DNA of 64,000 nt from an uncultured Lachnoclostridium sp. Lineage in GTDB: Bacteria > Bacillota > Clostridia > Lachnospirales > Lachnospiraceae. The stretch is taken from contig CALWDO010000008.1 in the NCBI GenBank assembly GCA_944376715.1, forward strand, positions 1 to 64,000. Reading direction: 5' to 3'. Below the pieces are notes generated by a model. The model did not search any database and was not told the origin of the DNA. It worked only from the letters and a program-made list of their open reading frames with translations. Shown in pieces: positions 52,932 to 60,469 of this stretch (the stretch's first letter is position 1; each line of letters opens with the position of its first letter). Both the position numbers and the translations under genes were made by a program.

Positions 52932-52960
52932 ATTATATAGCAAGTCAACCTCTGCCGCAA
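52932..52960 (-). promoter_or_regulatory. Promoter of thyA operon
   Basis: On the minus strand TTGCGG (52960-52955) and TATAAT (52937-52932) are 17 bases apart, with a predicted start near 52925. The same AT-rich stretch probably holds a divergent promoter for the methyltransferase at 53002. Confidence 0.6.
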
Positions 52961-53001
52961 GGAAAACGGATGACAAAAACAGACAAAAGGAGATCTTCCC
53001 A

Positions 53002-53562
53002 ATGTACCAGATCACAGAATGGTGCCATCATTTTATCCGTGAGCAAGTATGTCCCGGCAGTTCCTGTATCGACGCCACCATGGGAAACGGCGGCGATACT
53101 GAGCTGTTGTGCCGTCTTGCCGGACCGGATGGGCACGTACTGGCCTTCGACATCCAGAAGAGCGCGCTCTCCCGCACAGAAAAAAGGCTGCGGAACGCAG
53201 GCGTACCGGACAATTTCCGGCTGATTCTGGATTCCCACAGCCATATGACGCAGTATGCAGATACAGGGACCATAGACTGCGTCGTTTTTAACCTGGGGTA
53301 CCTTCCCGGCGGTGACCACCGTCTCGCCACCAGATCACACAGCACTCTGGCCGCCCTGGAACAGAGTCTCACCCTGCTGAAAAAAGGCGGCATGATCAGC
53401 CTGTGCATCTACAGCGGAGGAGACACCGGCTTCGAAGAACGGGACGCGGTCCTTGGCTGGCTTAAGGAGCTGGATCCGAAACGATATCTCGCGGTACTTT
53501 CTTCCTATTATAATCGGCCTAACAATCCGCCGATTCCTGTGATCATCAGGAAAATTTATTGA
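53002..53562 (+). CDS. YtqB/MnmM-like SAM-dependent methyltransferase
   Basis: 186 residues. CIDATMGNGGDTELLCRLAG is SAM motif I in the form typical of YtqB, followed by VLAFDIQKSALSRTEKRLRN, VVFNLGYLPGGDH (catalytic-region NLGYLPGGD, diagnostic of YtqB/MnmM) and TLLKKGGMISLCIYSGGDTG. MnmM enzymes methylate the wobble uridine side chain of some tRNAs. The start is ATG 53002 with AAAGGAG ten bases upstream. Divergent from thyA. Confidence 0.87.
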   Translation: MYQITEWCHHFIREQVCPGSSCIDATMGNGGDTELLCRLAGPDGHVLAFDIQKSALSRTEKRLRNAGVPDNFRLILDSHSHMTQYADTGTIDCVVFNLGYLPGGDHRLATRSHSTLAALEQSLTLLKKGGMISLCIYSGGDTGFEERDAVLGWLKELDPKRYLAVLSSYYNRPNNPPIPVIIRKIY

Positions 53563-53656
53563 CGGGGACATCTTTTCGTGCTACGCTGTCAGAAAAATGG
53601 ATTTGCGCTGATTTATGCAGTGTATTTTCCATGTGTTTTACAAAGGAGAAAGTGTT

Positions 53657-54451
53657 ATGAAGAAGAAAAAAAGACTCGGCATCATAGCCGGCGTCATTGT
53701 GCTGCTCGCGGTGATCGGCGGGCTTGCCACACCTCCATCTGACAGCGTCAGAGCAGATTCTATTGCAATTTCCATAGCGGATCAGCAGGAAGAATACGAT
53801 GTAGGGACCACCATACCCGTTACCCTTACTGTGGAACCGGAAAATGCCAGTACGGAAGAACTGGAGTATGAAACCAGTTCCCCCTCGGTTCACTTTTCCG
53901 AAGACGGGATTTTCACCGGAACGCAGGAGGGTGATTTCGAAGTTTTCGTTCAGTGCGGCAGCGTCAAAAGCAACACATTAAATATTTCTGTAGCAGATAT
54001 CACATCCCGTGAAAAAGCCCAACAGTTTGCGGAACAGCAGGCGGCGCTGGAAGCGGAAGCACAGCAGCTGGAAGAAGAACGCGCCGCCCTGGAAACTGAA
54101 GCGCAGCAGCTGGAAGAAGAGCGCGCTGCTCTGGAAGCCGAGGCACAACAGTTGGCAGAAGAACGCGCCGCTCTGGAAGAAGCGCAGACTGCACAGGCAG
54201 CCGCAGCCCAGGAAGACCAGGGAACAGCTCCTCAGAGCAGCTCGGATTCCTCCGGCTCTGTCGCCTCCAGTTCTTCCGCTTCCTCGGCGGATACTTCATC
54301 CGGTGCAGGCAGCTCTGATATGGTATGGATACCCAGGACCGGATCCAAGTATCACAGCAACAGTTCCTGCAGCAATATGAAAAATCCCAGACAGGTTACT
54401 GTAGATTATGCCATATCTCTTGGGTATGAACCTTGTAAAAAATGCTATTAG
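53657..54451 (+). CDS. Membrane-anchored surface protein with Ig-like, coiled-coil-repeat and C-terminal Cys domain
   Basis: 264 residues. An N-terminal signal anchor (MKKKKRLGIIAGVIVLLAVI) is followed by a BIG2-like domain (about 30-112). Next come three perfect-register 14-residue repeats of AALEAEAQQLEEER (about residues 129-170), a predicted rigid coiled coil. A Ser/Ala linker leads to WIPRTGSKYHSNSSCSNMKN with ...GYEPCKKCY at the end, a small Cys-containing domain shared by many Firmicute surface and nuclease proteins. Probably an extracellular spacer-plus-binding protein; ligand unknown. AAAGGAG precedes the ATG; a terminator follows. Confidence 0.75.
   Translation: MKKKKRLGIIAGVIVLLAVIGGLATPPSDSVRADSIAISIADQQEEYDVGTTIPVTLTVEPENASTEELEYETSSPSVHFSEDGIFTGTQEGDFEVFVQCGSVKSNTLNISVADITSREKAQQFAEQQAALEAEAQQLEEERAALETEAQQLEEERAALEAEAQQLAEERAALEEAQTAQAAAAQEDQGTAPQSSSDSSGSVASSSSASSADTSSGAGSSDMVWIPRTGSKYHSNSSCSNMKNPRQVTVDYAISLGYEPCKKCY
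54041..54166 (+). repeat. Three tandem 42-bp repeats within the coiled-coil gene
   Basis: Units of 42 bases at 54041-54082, 54083-54124 and 54125-54166, plus a partial fourth, encode the 14-residue AALEAEAQQLEEER-type repeat. They differ by a few silent and conservative changes. Unit number could vary by slippage or recombination without breaking frame. Confidence 0.85.
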
Positions 54452-54469
54452 CTTTCCTAGATATCAAGA

Positions 54470-54519
54470 GGGGAGCCGCAAAATCATCCGCTGCGGACGA
54501 TTTTGCGGCTCCCCCTTTT
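54470..54519. terminator. Bidirectional terminator
   Basis: GGGAGCCGCAAAATC pairs with GATTTTGCGGCTCCC around a short GC-rich apical stem, then TTTT. It ends the surface-protein gene and can also stop the leftward glyA transcript. Confidence 0.85.
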
Positions 54520-54552
54520 CATAATACGAAACCGCATTCTTAATGATTATTC

Positions 54553-54747
54553 TCAATTTTTTTCGATCGCTCTCGCCTGTTCAAGGATCAGGCAGGCCAC
54601 GCTGTTTACGCATTTTTCATAATCACAGCCAAATTCCGTCATCACCACAGAACCATCCGGACGGTATTCGTATTCGCAGGCCACTGTCCGTGTTTCATTG
54701 GAAGTACGGCAAAAACCGCTGATAAATTCTTCTCTGATTTCGTCCAT
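54553..54747 (-). CDS. Small protein of unknown function, coupled to glyA
   Basis: 64 residues from ATG 54747 (MDEIREEFISGFC...), two bases after the glyA stop, so it is probably translated by re-initiation. It has an acidic N-terminus, three Cys (FC, GCDYEKC with VAC) and a C-terminal helix. No family was recognised. The frame extends upstream to a GTG at 54759 without a ribosome site. Coding look is good: balanced codon use, in frame to the stop. Confidence 0.6.
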   Translation of the reverse strand: MDEIREEFISGFCRTSNETRTVACEYEYRPDGSVVMTEFGCDYEKCVNSVACLILEQARAIEKN

Positions 54748-54749
54748 CT

Positions 54750-55991
54750 CTACATGCACAGAGGATAACGCTCTGTCAGCTCCTTAATCATCGCGCCTGC
54801 TTTCGGAGCTGCCGCTTCCCCTTCTTTCAGCATCATGGCCACTGCCTCGGCGATCACGTCCATATCCGCCTCATTTAAGCCGCGGCTGGTTACCGCCGCG
54901 GTTCCCAGACGTACGCCGCTGGTCACGAAAGCGGACCGAGGATCATTGGGAATCGTATTCTTATTCGCGGTGATGTTGGCCAGATCCAGCAGGTTTTCCG
55001 CATCTTTTCCGGAAATCTCCAGATTAGTCAGATCCACCAGCATCAGATGATTATCCGTGCCTCCGGACACGATCTTGATTCCTCGGTCCATCAATCCTTT
55101 ACACAGGGCTTTTGCATTCTTGACAATGTTTCTCTGATATTCTTTATATTCTTCCGTCTGGCACTCTTTCAGGCAGACTGCCTTGGCCGCGATCACATGC
55201 ATCAGCGGGCCTCCCTGGATTCCCGGGAATACTGCCTTGTTAAAATTAAATTTCTTCGCCGTCTCCTCATCGGACAGAATCATACCGCCTCTGGGGCCTC
55301 TCAGAGTCTTGTGAGTCGTCGTAGTCGTCACATGTGCGTACGGGATCGGGCTCGGATGCACTCCTGCCGCTACCAGTCCCGCGATATGCGCCATATCTAC
55401 CATCAGGTACGCACCAACCTCATCGGCGATCTCCCGGAATTTTTTAAAATCAATGACTCGGGCATAAGCGCTGGCTCCTGCCACGATCAGCTTCGGACGG
55501 CACTCTTTGGCGATCCTGCGGACCTCTTCATAGTCGATGAAACCGTCGTCGTTGACCCCATACGGATGGATCTCAAAATATTTTCCGGACAGATTGGCAG
55601 GACTTCCATGGGTCAGATGCCCGCCGTGAGCCAGATTCATGCCCATCACCTTATCTCCCGGCTCCAGCATAGCAAAAAATACGGCCATGTTCGCCTGCGC
55701 GCCGGAGTGAGGCTGTACATTGGCATATGTGCAGCCAAAGACTTCTTTGGCACGCTCTATAGCCAGACGCTCCACTTCGTCCACACATTCGCATCCGCCG
55801 TAATATCGTTTTCCCGGATATCCTTCCGCATATTTATTGGTCAAAGGGCTTCCCATAGCCGCCATCACGGCCTTGCTTACCCAGTTTTCTGATGCAATCA
55901 GTTCAATATGGCTGTTCTGCCTGGCCATCTCGTCCTCAATGGCCTGTGCGATCTCCGGATCGACACTCTTTACCTCGTCTAAAGAATACAT
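54750..55991 (-). CDS. glyA: Serine hydroxymethyltransferase
   Basis: 413 residues. [40 protein letters not shown], then [20 protein letters not shown] and [20 protein letters not shown] (PLP lysine in THKTLRG) are canonical. PLP-dependent interconversion of serine and glycine with transfer of C1 to THF links it to thyA and dfr metabolism. ATG 55991 has AGGAGG seven bases upstream; the frame to 56039 lacks a site. Promoter at 56049-56077. Confidence 0.96.
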   Translation of the reverse strand: MYSLDEVKSVDPEIAQAIEDEMARQNSHIELIASENWVSKAVMAAMGSPLTNKYAEGYPGKRYYGGCECVDEVERLAIERAKEVFGCTYANVQPHSGAQANMAVFFAMLEPGDKVMGMNLAHGGHLTHGSPANLSGKYFEIHPYGVNDDGFIDYEEVRRIAKECRPKLIVAGASAYARVIDFKKFREIADEVGAYLMVDMAHIAGLVAAGVHPSPIPYAHVTTTTTHKTLRGPRGGMILSDEETAKKFNFNKAVFPGIQGGPLMHVIAAKAVCLKECQTEEYKEYQRNIVKNAKALCKGLMDRGIKIVSGGTDNHLMLVDLTNLEISGKDAENLLDLANITANKNTIPNDPRSAFVTSGVRLGTAAVTSRGLNEADMDVIAEAVAMMLKEGEAAAPKAGAMIKELTERYPLCM

Positions 55992-56048
55992 AGGTTCCTC
56001 CTGTGGTGTGTTTTTCTCTGAAAGACATTTGTCTGTCATATAGGCAAC

Positions 56049-56077
56049 ACTTTACCACGTTTCCAAAAATTTTTCAA
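56049..56077 (-). promoter_or_regulatory. Promoter of glyA
   Basis: On the minus strand TTGAAA (56077-56072) and TAAAGT (56054-56049) are 17 bases apart, with transcript start near 56042 and a 50-base leader. Confidence 0.6.
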
Positions 56078-56107
56078 CCACAACTTGCCGCCCGGTCCCG
56101 CGCCAAC

Positions 56108-56136
56108 TTGAAAAGCGGAATGACTTCCTATATAAT
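56108..56136 (+). promoter_or_regulatory. Promoter of the DUF1294 gene
   Basis: TTGAAA (56108-56113) and TATAAT (56131-56136) with a 17-base spacer; transcript start near 56143, just before AGGAGG at 56161-56166. Divergent from the glyA promoter 30 bases away. Confidence 0.7.
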
Positions 56137-56174
56137 CCATTATAATAATAAGGAAGAAAAAGGAGGAACCGGCC

Positions 56175-56450
56175 TTGCAGTTTTCCCGTATCATTATTAT
56201 ATACTTATTTCTCATCAACCTGGCTGCTTTCGGCCTGATGGGCCTGGATAAAAGAAAAGCCAGAAAGAATCTCTGGCGGATCCCGGAAAAAACTCTGTTT
56301 CTCTCCGCCATACTGGGCGGCTCTGCCGGCGCTATCGCAGGTATGTATGCCTTTCATCACAAGACCCGGCACTGGTATTTTGTCATCGGAATGCCGCTGA
56401 TCCTGGTTATACAGATTGGTCTGGGTATCTGGCTCATGTCTCTTTGTTAA
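56175..56450 (+). CDS. DUF1294 small membrane protein
   Basis: 91 residues with about three hydrophobic segments. LAAFGLMGLDKRKARKNLWR, IPEKTLFLSAILGGSAGAIA and MYAFHHKTRHWYFVIGMPLI match the DUF1294 family (LDK.+A....RIPE motif, then G...HKT.H..F). Function unknown; in some proteins this domain follows a cold-shock domain. The TTG start at 56175 lies eight bases after AGGAGG; no ATG is available. Monocistronic, with its own promoter and a terminator. Confidence 0.85.
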   Translation: MQFSRIIIIYLFLINLAAFGLMGLDKRKARKNLWRIPEKTLFLSAILGGSAGAIAGMYAFHHKTRHWYFVIGMPLILVIQIGLGIWLMSLC

Positions 56451-56460
56451 ATTCGTCTCA

Positions 56461-56493
56461 AAAAAAGACCGCAGCCGTGGCTGCAGTCTTTTC
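56461..56493. terminator. Bidirectional terminator
   Basis: AAGACCGCAGCC with GGCTGCAGTCTT (one mismatch) and flanking A and T runs, between the converging DUF1294 and ABC ATPase genes. Confidence 0.8.
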
Positions 56494-56498
56494 TTGTC

Positions 56499-57239
56499 TC
56501 AGCTTTTTCTGAATCTTGACAGAAAATCTTTCGTTTCCTGATGTTTCGGATTTTCGAAAATCTCTTCCGGCGTGCCTTCTTCCAGGATCACGCCGCCGTT
56601 CATGTACACCACATGGTTGGAGACATCGCGGGCAAACGCCATCTCGTGCGTCACAACCAGCATCGTCATACCTTCTCTGGCAAGATCCCGCATAACATTC
56701 AGTACTTCTCCCACCATCTCGGGATCCAATGCGGAAGTAGGCTCATCAAACAGCAGCACCTCCGGATTCATGGCCAGGGCGCGGGCGATCGCCACACGCT
56801 GCTTCTGTCCTCCGGAGATCTGGCGCGGCTTTGCATTGATATACGGAGCCATGCCTACTTTCTCCAGATAGAGCATGGCCTGTTTTTTAGCGTCTTCCTT
56901 GTTCTTCTTAAGCACTTTGATCTGCCCTACCATACAGTTCTCCAATACCGTCATATTGTTGAACAGGTTGAAGGACTGGAACACCATGCCCACATGGGAA
57001 CGGTACTCCGCCGCATTTACCTTCGGTCCGGTCACTTTCTGTCCGTGGTAGAGCACCTCGCCGCTGGTGGGCGTCTCCAGAAGATTGATGCAGCGCAGCA
57101 GCGTGGATTTTCCGGATCCGGAAGCGCCGATAATACTGGTCACGTCTCCTGTGCTGACAGTAAAATCGATATCCCGTAGCACCTCGTTGGTGCCGAAACT
57201 CTTGGACAGGTGCTGAACCTGCAGAATCAATTCTCCCAT
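56499..57239 (-). CDS. Amino-acid ABC transporter ATP-binding protein (predicted lysine uptake)
   Basis: 246 residues. Walker [22 protein letters not shown]-loop [17 protein letters not shown], signature [20 protein letters not shown], Walker [21 protein letters not shown] and H-loop [19 protein letters not shown] are intact; the GlnQ/HisP-type set indicates a polar amino-acid importer. It is the third gene after the riboswitch at 59291-59458. ATG 57239 has AAGGAGG upstream and lies one base after the permease stop. Confidence 0.93.
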   Translation of the reverse strand: MGELILQVQHLSKSFGTNEVLRDIDFTVSTGDVTSIIGASGSGKSTLLRCINLLETPTSGEVLYHGQKVTGPKVNAAEYRSHVGMVFQSFNLFNNMTVLENCMVGQIKVLKKNKEDAKKQAMLYLEKVGMAPYINAKPRQISGGQKQRVAIARALAMNPEVLLFDEPTSALDPEMVGEVLNVMRDLAREGMTMLVVTHEMAFARDVSNHVVYMNGGVILEEGTPEEIFENPKHQETKDFLSRFRKS

Positions 57240-57240
57240 A

Positions 57241-58122
57241 TTACCGGCCTCCTTTCGAAGAAAATCTGCGTTCCTTTTCAGACGCTTTTTCCAGCGTCCC
57301 TTTCTGTTTGCTGTACTCGTCAAACGGCGTCCCGCGGTTCGGATGCTCATACATACCTTCGCCCATCACCAGAGAATCCGACTGTACCAGCTCGTAGCTG
57401 TCGTTTCCATCCATGCGGCGTTCGATCCAGCGCAGGATAAAGGACGCGATCAGCGTCATGCACAGATAGCCGATCATCTCGATGGCCGCCGACGGGAAAT
57501 ACATGTTGTTGACGCCGGTGATATACCTGTGGAAGGCGAAAAACTCTGTAAATCCGATGATAAACATGACTGATGTGTCTTTTACGTTGATGATAAAGTT
57601 GTTGCCGATCTGGGGCATGATATTCCTCAGGGCCTGGGGAAGGATCACGGAAGTCATAGTCTGTACGTGGGTCATACCGATAGCTTTTGCGCCTTCTGTC
57701 TGACCGGGATCAATAGAGATGATGCCTCCTCTTACAGACTCCGCCATATACGCTCCCGTATTGATGGATACGATCAGGATCGCCGCTACCCAGAGGCTGT
57801 TGAATCTCATGGTGTTGCCGCTGAAATACGGAAGACCATAATAGATAAATACCGCCTGCAATACCATGGGCGTTCCTCGGAACACTTCCACATAGACCCG
57901 GATAATCAGCCGGATCAGTTTCAGCAGAAATTTCTTGGGCTTCGGCGTATACGCGTTATAGGGGATCGTGTTCAAGATACCGCAGATCAGTCCGATGATA
58001 CATCCGATCACCGTGGCCACCAGCGCCAGGATCAGCGTACTCCGGATGCCGCCCAGATACGCGGAACTATAGTTGCTCCAGAGCAGGGACATGTCGCTGC
58101 CCAGCTGAATCAGCTTTTCCAT
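57241..58122 (-). CDS. Amino-acid ABC transporter permease (predicted lysine uptake)
   Basis: 293 residues, five to six membrane segments. The HEQ/His-Met-type segment [20 protein letters not shown] and the coupling EAA-like loop [35 protein letters not shown] mark a polar amino-acid importer permease. An unusual hydrophilic tail (about residues 235-293, [20 protein letters not shown] onward) follows. ATG 58122 has AAGGAG upstream. Single permease gene, so probably a homodimer. Confidence 0.92.
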   Translation of the reverse strand: MEKLIQLGSDMSLLWSNYSSAYLGGIRSTLILALVATVIGCIIGLICGILNTIPYNAYTPKPKKFLLKLIRLIIRVYVEVFRGTPMVLQAVFIYYGLPYFSGNTMRFNSLWVAAILIVSINTGAYMAESVRGGIISIDPGQTEGAKAIGMTHVQTMTSVILPQALRNIMPQIGNNFIINVKDTSVMFIIGFTEFFAFHRYITGVNNMYFPSAAIEMIGYLCMTLIASFILRWIERRMDGNDSYELVQSDSLVMGEGMYEHPNRGTPFDEYSKQKGTLEKASEKERRFSSKGGR

Positions 58123-58212
58123 GCTGCACTCCTTTCTTTTTCTGAGCGCCAAAGTACAGGGAGCGTCACGCCCCCTGTACTTTCACGCATACTGTCTCTT
58201 ATTTCCAGATTT

Positions 58213-59166
58213 TTATACTTCCGGCTGTACGGAAATCGCCTCATTCATAATCTCGTTGAAGTCATCTTCCGTCATGTCTCCCAGAACTGCATTCATAGCA
58301 TCCAGAAGTTCCGTATTGCCTTTTCTTACAGAGATACCGATATTGACGTTCTCAGCGCGCTCTTCCTCGGAAGCGAACTGGAAGTCTCCATCTGTACCGG
58401 AGAAGTCCAGAATCACCAGATCGTCGTTCTTCGCCTGTGCAGCCATAGCCGTCGGCATGTCAGTACAGATGAAATCTACCGTTCCGGTCTCCAGGGACAT
58501 AATCATGGAAGGAGCTGTCTCAGCCGGGGAAAGCACTTCCGCGCCTTCGATCTGCGGCAGACAGGAATCATACCAGATCGTTCCGGACTGTGCGGTGCAT
58601 TTGCCGCCTGCCAGATCCGCGATGGATGTGGCGGATGCGTACGGGCTTTCCTTCGTCGTCACACACACGATCGTCGCATAGTAGTAAGGACCTGCCATAT
58701 CTACTTCGGCCATACGGTCTGCCGTCATAGACTGACCCGCGATAGCCGCGTCGATGGTTCCGGACTGTACTGCCGGCACCAGAGAATCCCACGCGCTGGA
58801 TACCACTTCCAGTTCCCATCCGTTGGCTTCACAGATCTGCTTTGCGATCATTACATCATATCCGTTGGCATAGGAACCCGGTACGTTGGAGATCGGAACC
58901 GCGCCGTTGGAATCATCCATCTGCGTCCAGTTATACGGAGCATATGCGCACTCCATACCTACGGTCAGGACGCCGTCCTCCACACCGCTTCCGGTGCCTT
59001 CAGCCGCCTCCGTGGTCTCCGCAGCCGTACTCTCATCTGCGCTTTCTGTCTCTTCCGTTCCGGAAGCCTCCGTCGTGGTCGTGCTCCCTGTGCTGCTGCC
59101 GGATCCGCATGCGGTCATGGACGCGGTCATGGCAAGCGCCAGAAACATAGTGATAAACTTTTTCAT
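58213..59166 (-). CDS. Amino-acid-binding lipoprotein of ABC transporter (predicted lysine)
   Basis: 317 residues. Signal peptide with lipobox ending MTAC (Cys near residue 20), a Ser/Thr/Glu-rich linker (to about 65), then a type-II periplasmic-binding-protein fold: LTVGMECAYAPYNWTQMDDS, SNVPGSYANGYDVMIAKQIC, WDSLVPAVQSGTIDAAIAGQ and MTADRMAEVDMAGPYYYATI. The family captures polar amino acids. The lysine riboswitch directly upstream indicates lysine. ATG 59166 has AAGGAGG upstream. Confidence 0.92.
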   Translation of the reverse strand: MKKFITMFLALAMTASMTACGSGSSTGSTTTTEASGTEETESADESTAAETTEAAEGTGSGVEDGVLTVGMECAYAPYNWTQMDDSNGAVPISNVPGSYANGYDVMIAKQICEANGWELEVVSSAWDSLVPAVQSGTIDAAIAGQSMTADRMAEVDMAGPYYYATIVCVTTKESPYASATSIADLAGGKCTAQSGTIWYDSCLPQIEGAEVLSPAETAPSMIMSLETGTVDFICTDMPTAMAAQAKNDDLVILDFSGTDGDFQFASEEERAENVNIGISVRKGNTELLDAMNAVLGDMTEDDFNEIMNEAISVQPEV

Positions 59167-59224
59167 TTGTCTTTTCCTCCTTCGATTATCTGAACTGAAC
59201 GGGATTTTCCGTCCCATTCGCAAA

Positions 59225-59252
59225 AAAAGAACCGCTCTGTCAAGCGATCCAT
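59225..59252 (-). terminator. Riboswitch-controlled terminator before the lysine ABC operon
   Basis: On the minus strand GATCGCT pairs with AGCGGTT (with G-U pairs) around TGACAG, followed by seven T. It lies 40 bases downstream of the aptamer and 60 upstream of the binding-protein ATG, the right place for the expression platform of a lysine riboswitch. Confidence 0.6.
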
Positions 59253-59290
59253 CAAATGCATTACAATCCCGGAAAGGACTCCATCAGCTC

Positions 59291-59458
59291 CAATAGCGCT
59301 TCACAAAACTTTTGTGACAGTCCGTCGGGTATTTCCCGACGCCCCAGCAGAACAAAACTCAGGCACCTTTGCCCCACTTCGGCGGTCTCCCCTTTCCCCT
59401 TCCGGCGGATGCCTGTCCTTGCCGGCGGGTACTTTTGAATCCCGCGCCTCTATCTTGG
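59291..59458 (-). ncRNA. Lysine riboswitch (L-box)
   Basis: Reading leftward, the conserved L-box elements occur in order: AGATAGAGGCGCG, AAAAGTA, a long GCCGG-type arm, GGGGAAAGGGG then CGCCGAAG, a stem closing near CTGGGG, CGTCGGGAAATACCCGACGG (hairpin) and ACTGTCAC...GTGAAGCGCTATT closing P1. Lysine binding normally favours termination. Directly upstream of the ABC binding-protein gene, it indicates that the operon imports lysine and is shut off when lysine is plentiful. Confidence 0.92.
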
Positions 59459-59475
59459 CGATTCTATTTTTCAGT

Positions 59476-59504
59476 ATCGTACCACCCATATCCTCGCTTG
59501 TCAA
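59476..59504 (-). promoter_or_regulatory. Promoter of the lysine riboswitch/ABC operon
   Basis: On the minus strand TTGACA (59504-59499, consensus) and TACGAT (59481-59476) are 17 bases apart, with transcript start near 59468, ten bases before the aptamer. Confidence 0.75.
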
Positions 59505-59587
59505 CTTTTTTCTGCAGAAAGCTTGAAAAAAACCCTTTTTTCTATTATTATGTTGACAATCACGATTTATAAGAGGTACTGATAAAT

Positions 59588-60469
59588 ATGGACATTAATT
59601 ACGAACTTTATAAAGTATTTTATTACGTGGCCGTCTCTTTAAGCTTCTCGGAGGCGTCGAAAAAGCTCTATATCTCTCAGTCCGCCGTCAGCCAGTCCAT
59701 CAAGGTGCTGGAAAAAAAGCTGGATCAGACGCTCTTCATCCGCAGCACCAAAAAAGTCCAGCTGACGCCAGAAGGGGAGATTCTTCTCCGCCATATCGAA
59801 CCGGCCGTCAACCTGATCCGCCGGGGAGAAGCGCAGATCATGGAGACCAATACATTAGGAGGCGGGCAGCTCCGCATCGGAGCCAGCGATACCATCTGCC
59901 GCTATTTCCTGGTCCCTTACCTGGGACGTTTTCACAGAGAATATCCAAAAGTCCATATTAAAGTCACCAACCAGACCTCCATCAAATGCGCGGACCTTCT
60001 GGAGAGCGGCGCCGTGGACCTGATCTTTACCAACTATCCAAATTCCCGCCTGGGGCATGGCAGCCATGTCCAGTATCTCAGGGATTTTCACGACTGCTTC
60101 ATTGCCAGCCGGAAATATTACGGGGAACTGGAACACCGTCCTCTTTCCTTTCAGGAGCTCCTGGAATATCCCATCCTGATGCTGGACCGCAACAGTACCA
60201 CCAGCGAATTTCTCCACGCCACTTTCCAGCAGCATCAGCTGGACCTGGTTCCTGAGATCGAGCTGAGTTCCAATGATCTGCTGATGGATCTGGCCGACAT
60301 CGGCCTGGGGATCGCATTTGTACCGGACTACTGCCTTTCTGCCAGTTCCAACAGCGACTTGTTCCGCCTGGAGCTGAAGAGCGAACTTCCTCCGCGTCAG
60401 CTGGCGCTGGTCTATAATGAACATATGCCGATCAGCAGCGCCGCCCGTCAATTCATTCAGTATTTTTAG
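59588..60469 (+). CDS. LysR-family transcriptional regulator
   Basis: 293 residues. The winged HTH is at residues 1-65 (YYVAVSLSFSEASKKLYISQ, SAVSQSIKVLEKKLDQTLFI). The ligand-binding domain follows, with GGQLRIGASDTICRYFLVPY and LLMDLADIGLGIAFVPDYCL. Divergent from the lysine riboswitch operon, it is a candidate second regulator of that transporter or of itself, an inference from the shared 420-base intergenic region. It ends 17 bases inside the 3' end of the converging helicase gene. Confidence 0.92.
   Translation: MDINYELYKVFYYVAVSLSFSEASKKLYISQSAVSQSIKVLEKKLDQTLFIRSTKKVQLTPEGEILLRHIEPAVNLIRRGEAQIMETNTLGGGQLRIGASDTICRYFLVPYLGRFHREYPKVHIKVTNQTSIKCADLLESGAVDLIFTNYPNSRLGHGSHVQYLRDFHDCFIASRKYYGELEHRPLSFQELLEYPILMLDRNSTTSEFLHATFQQHQLDLVPEIELSSNDLLMDLADIGLGIAFVPDYCLSASSNSDLFRLELKSELPPRQLALVYNEHMPISSAARQFIQYF

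Noticed and set aside
57667-59193. 508-codon plus-strand frame over the ABC transporter genes
   Set aside because: Opposite three well-supported transporter genes and a riboswitch; the translation is shadow-like.
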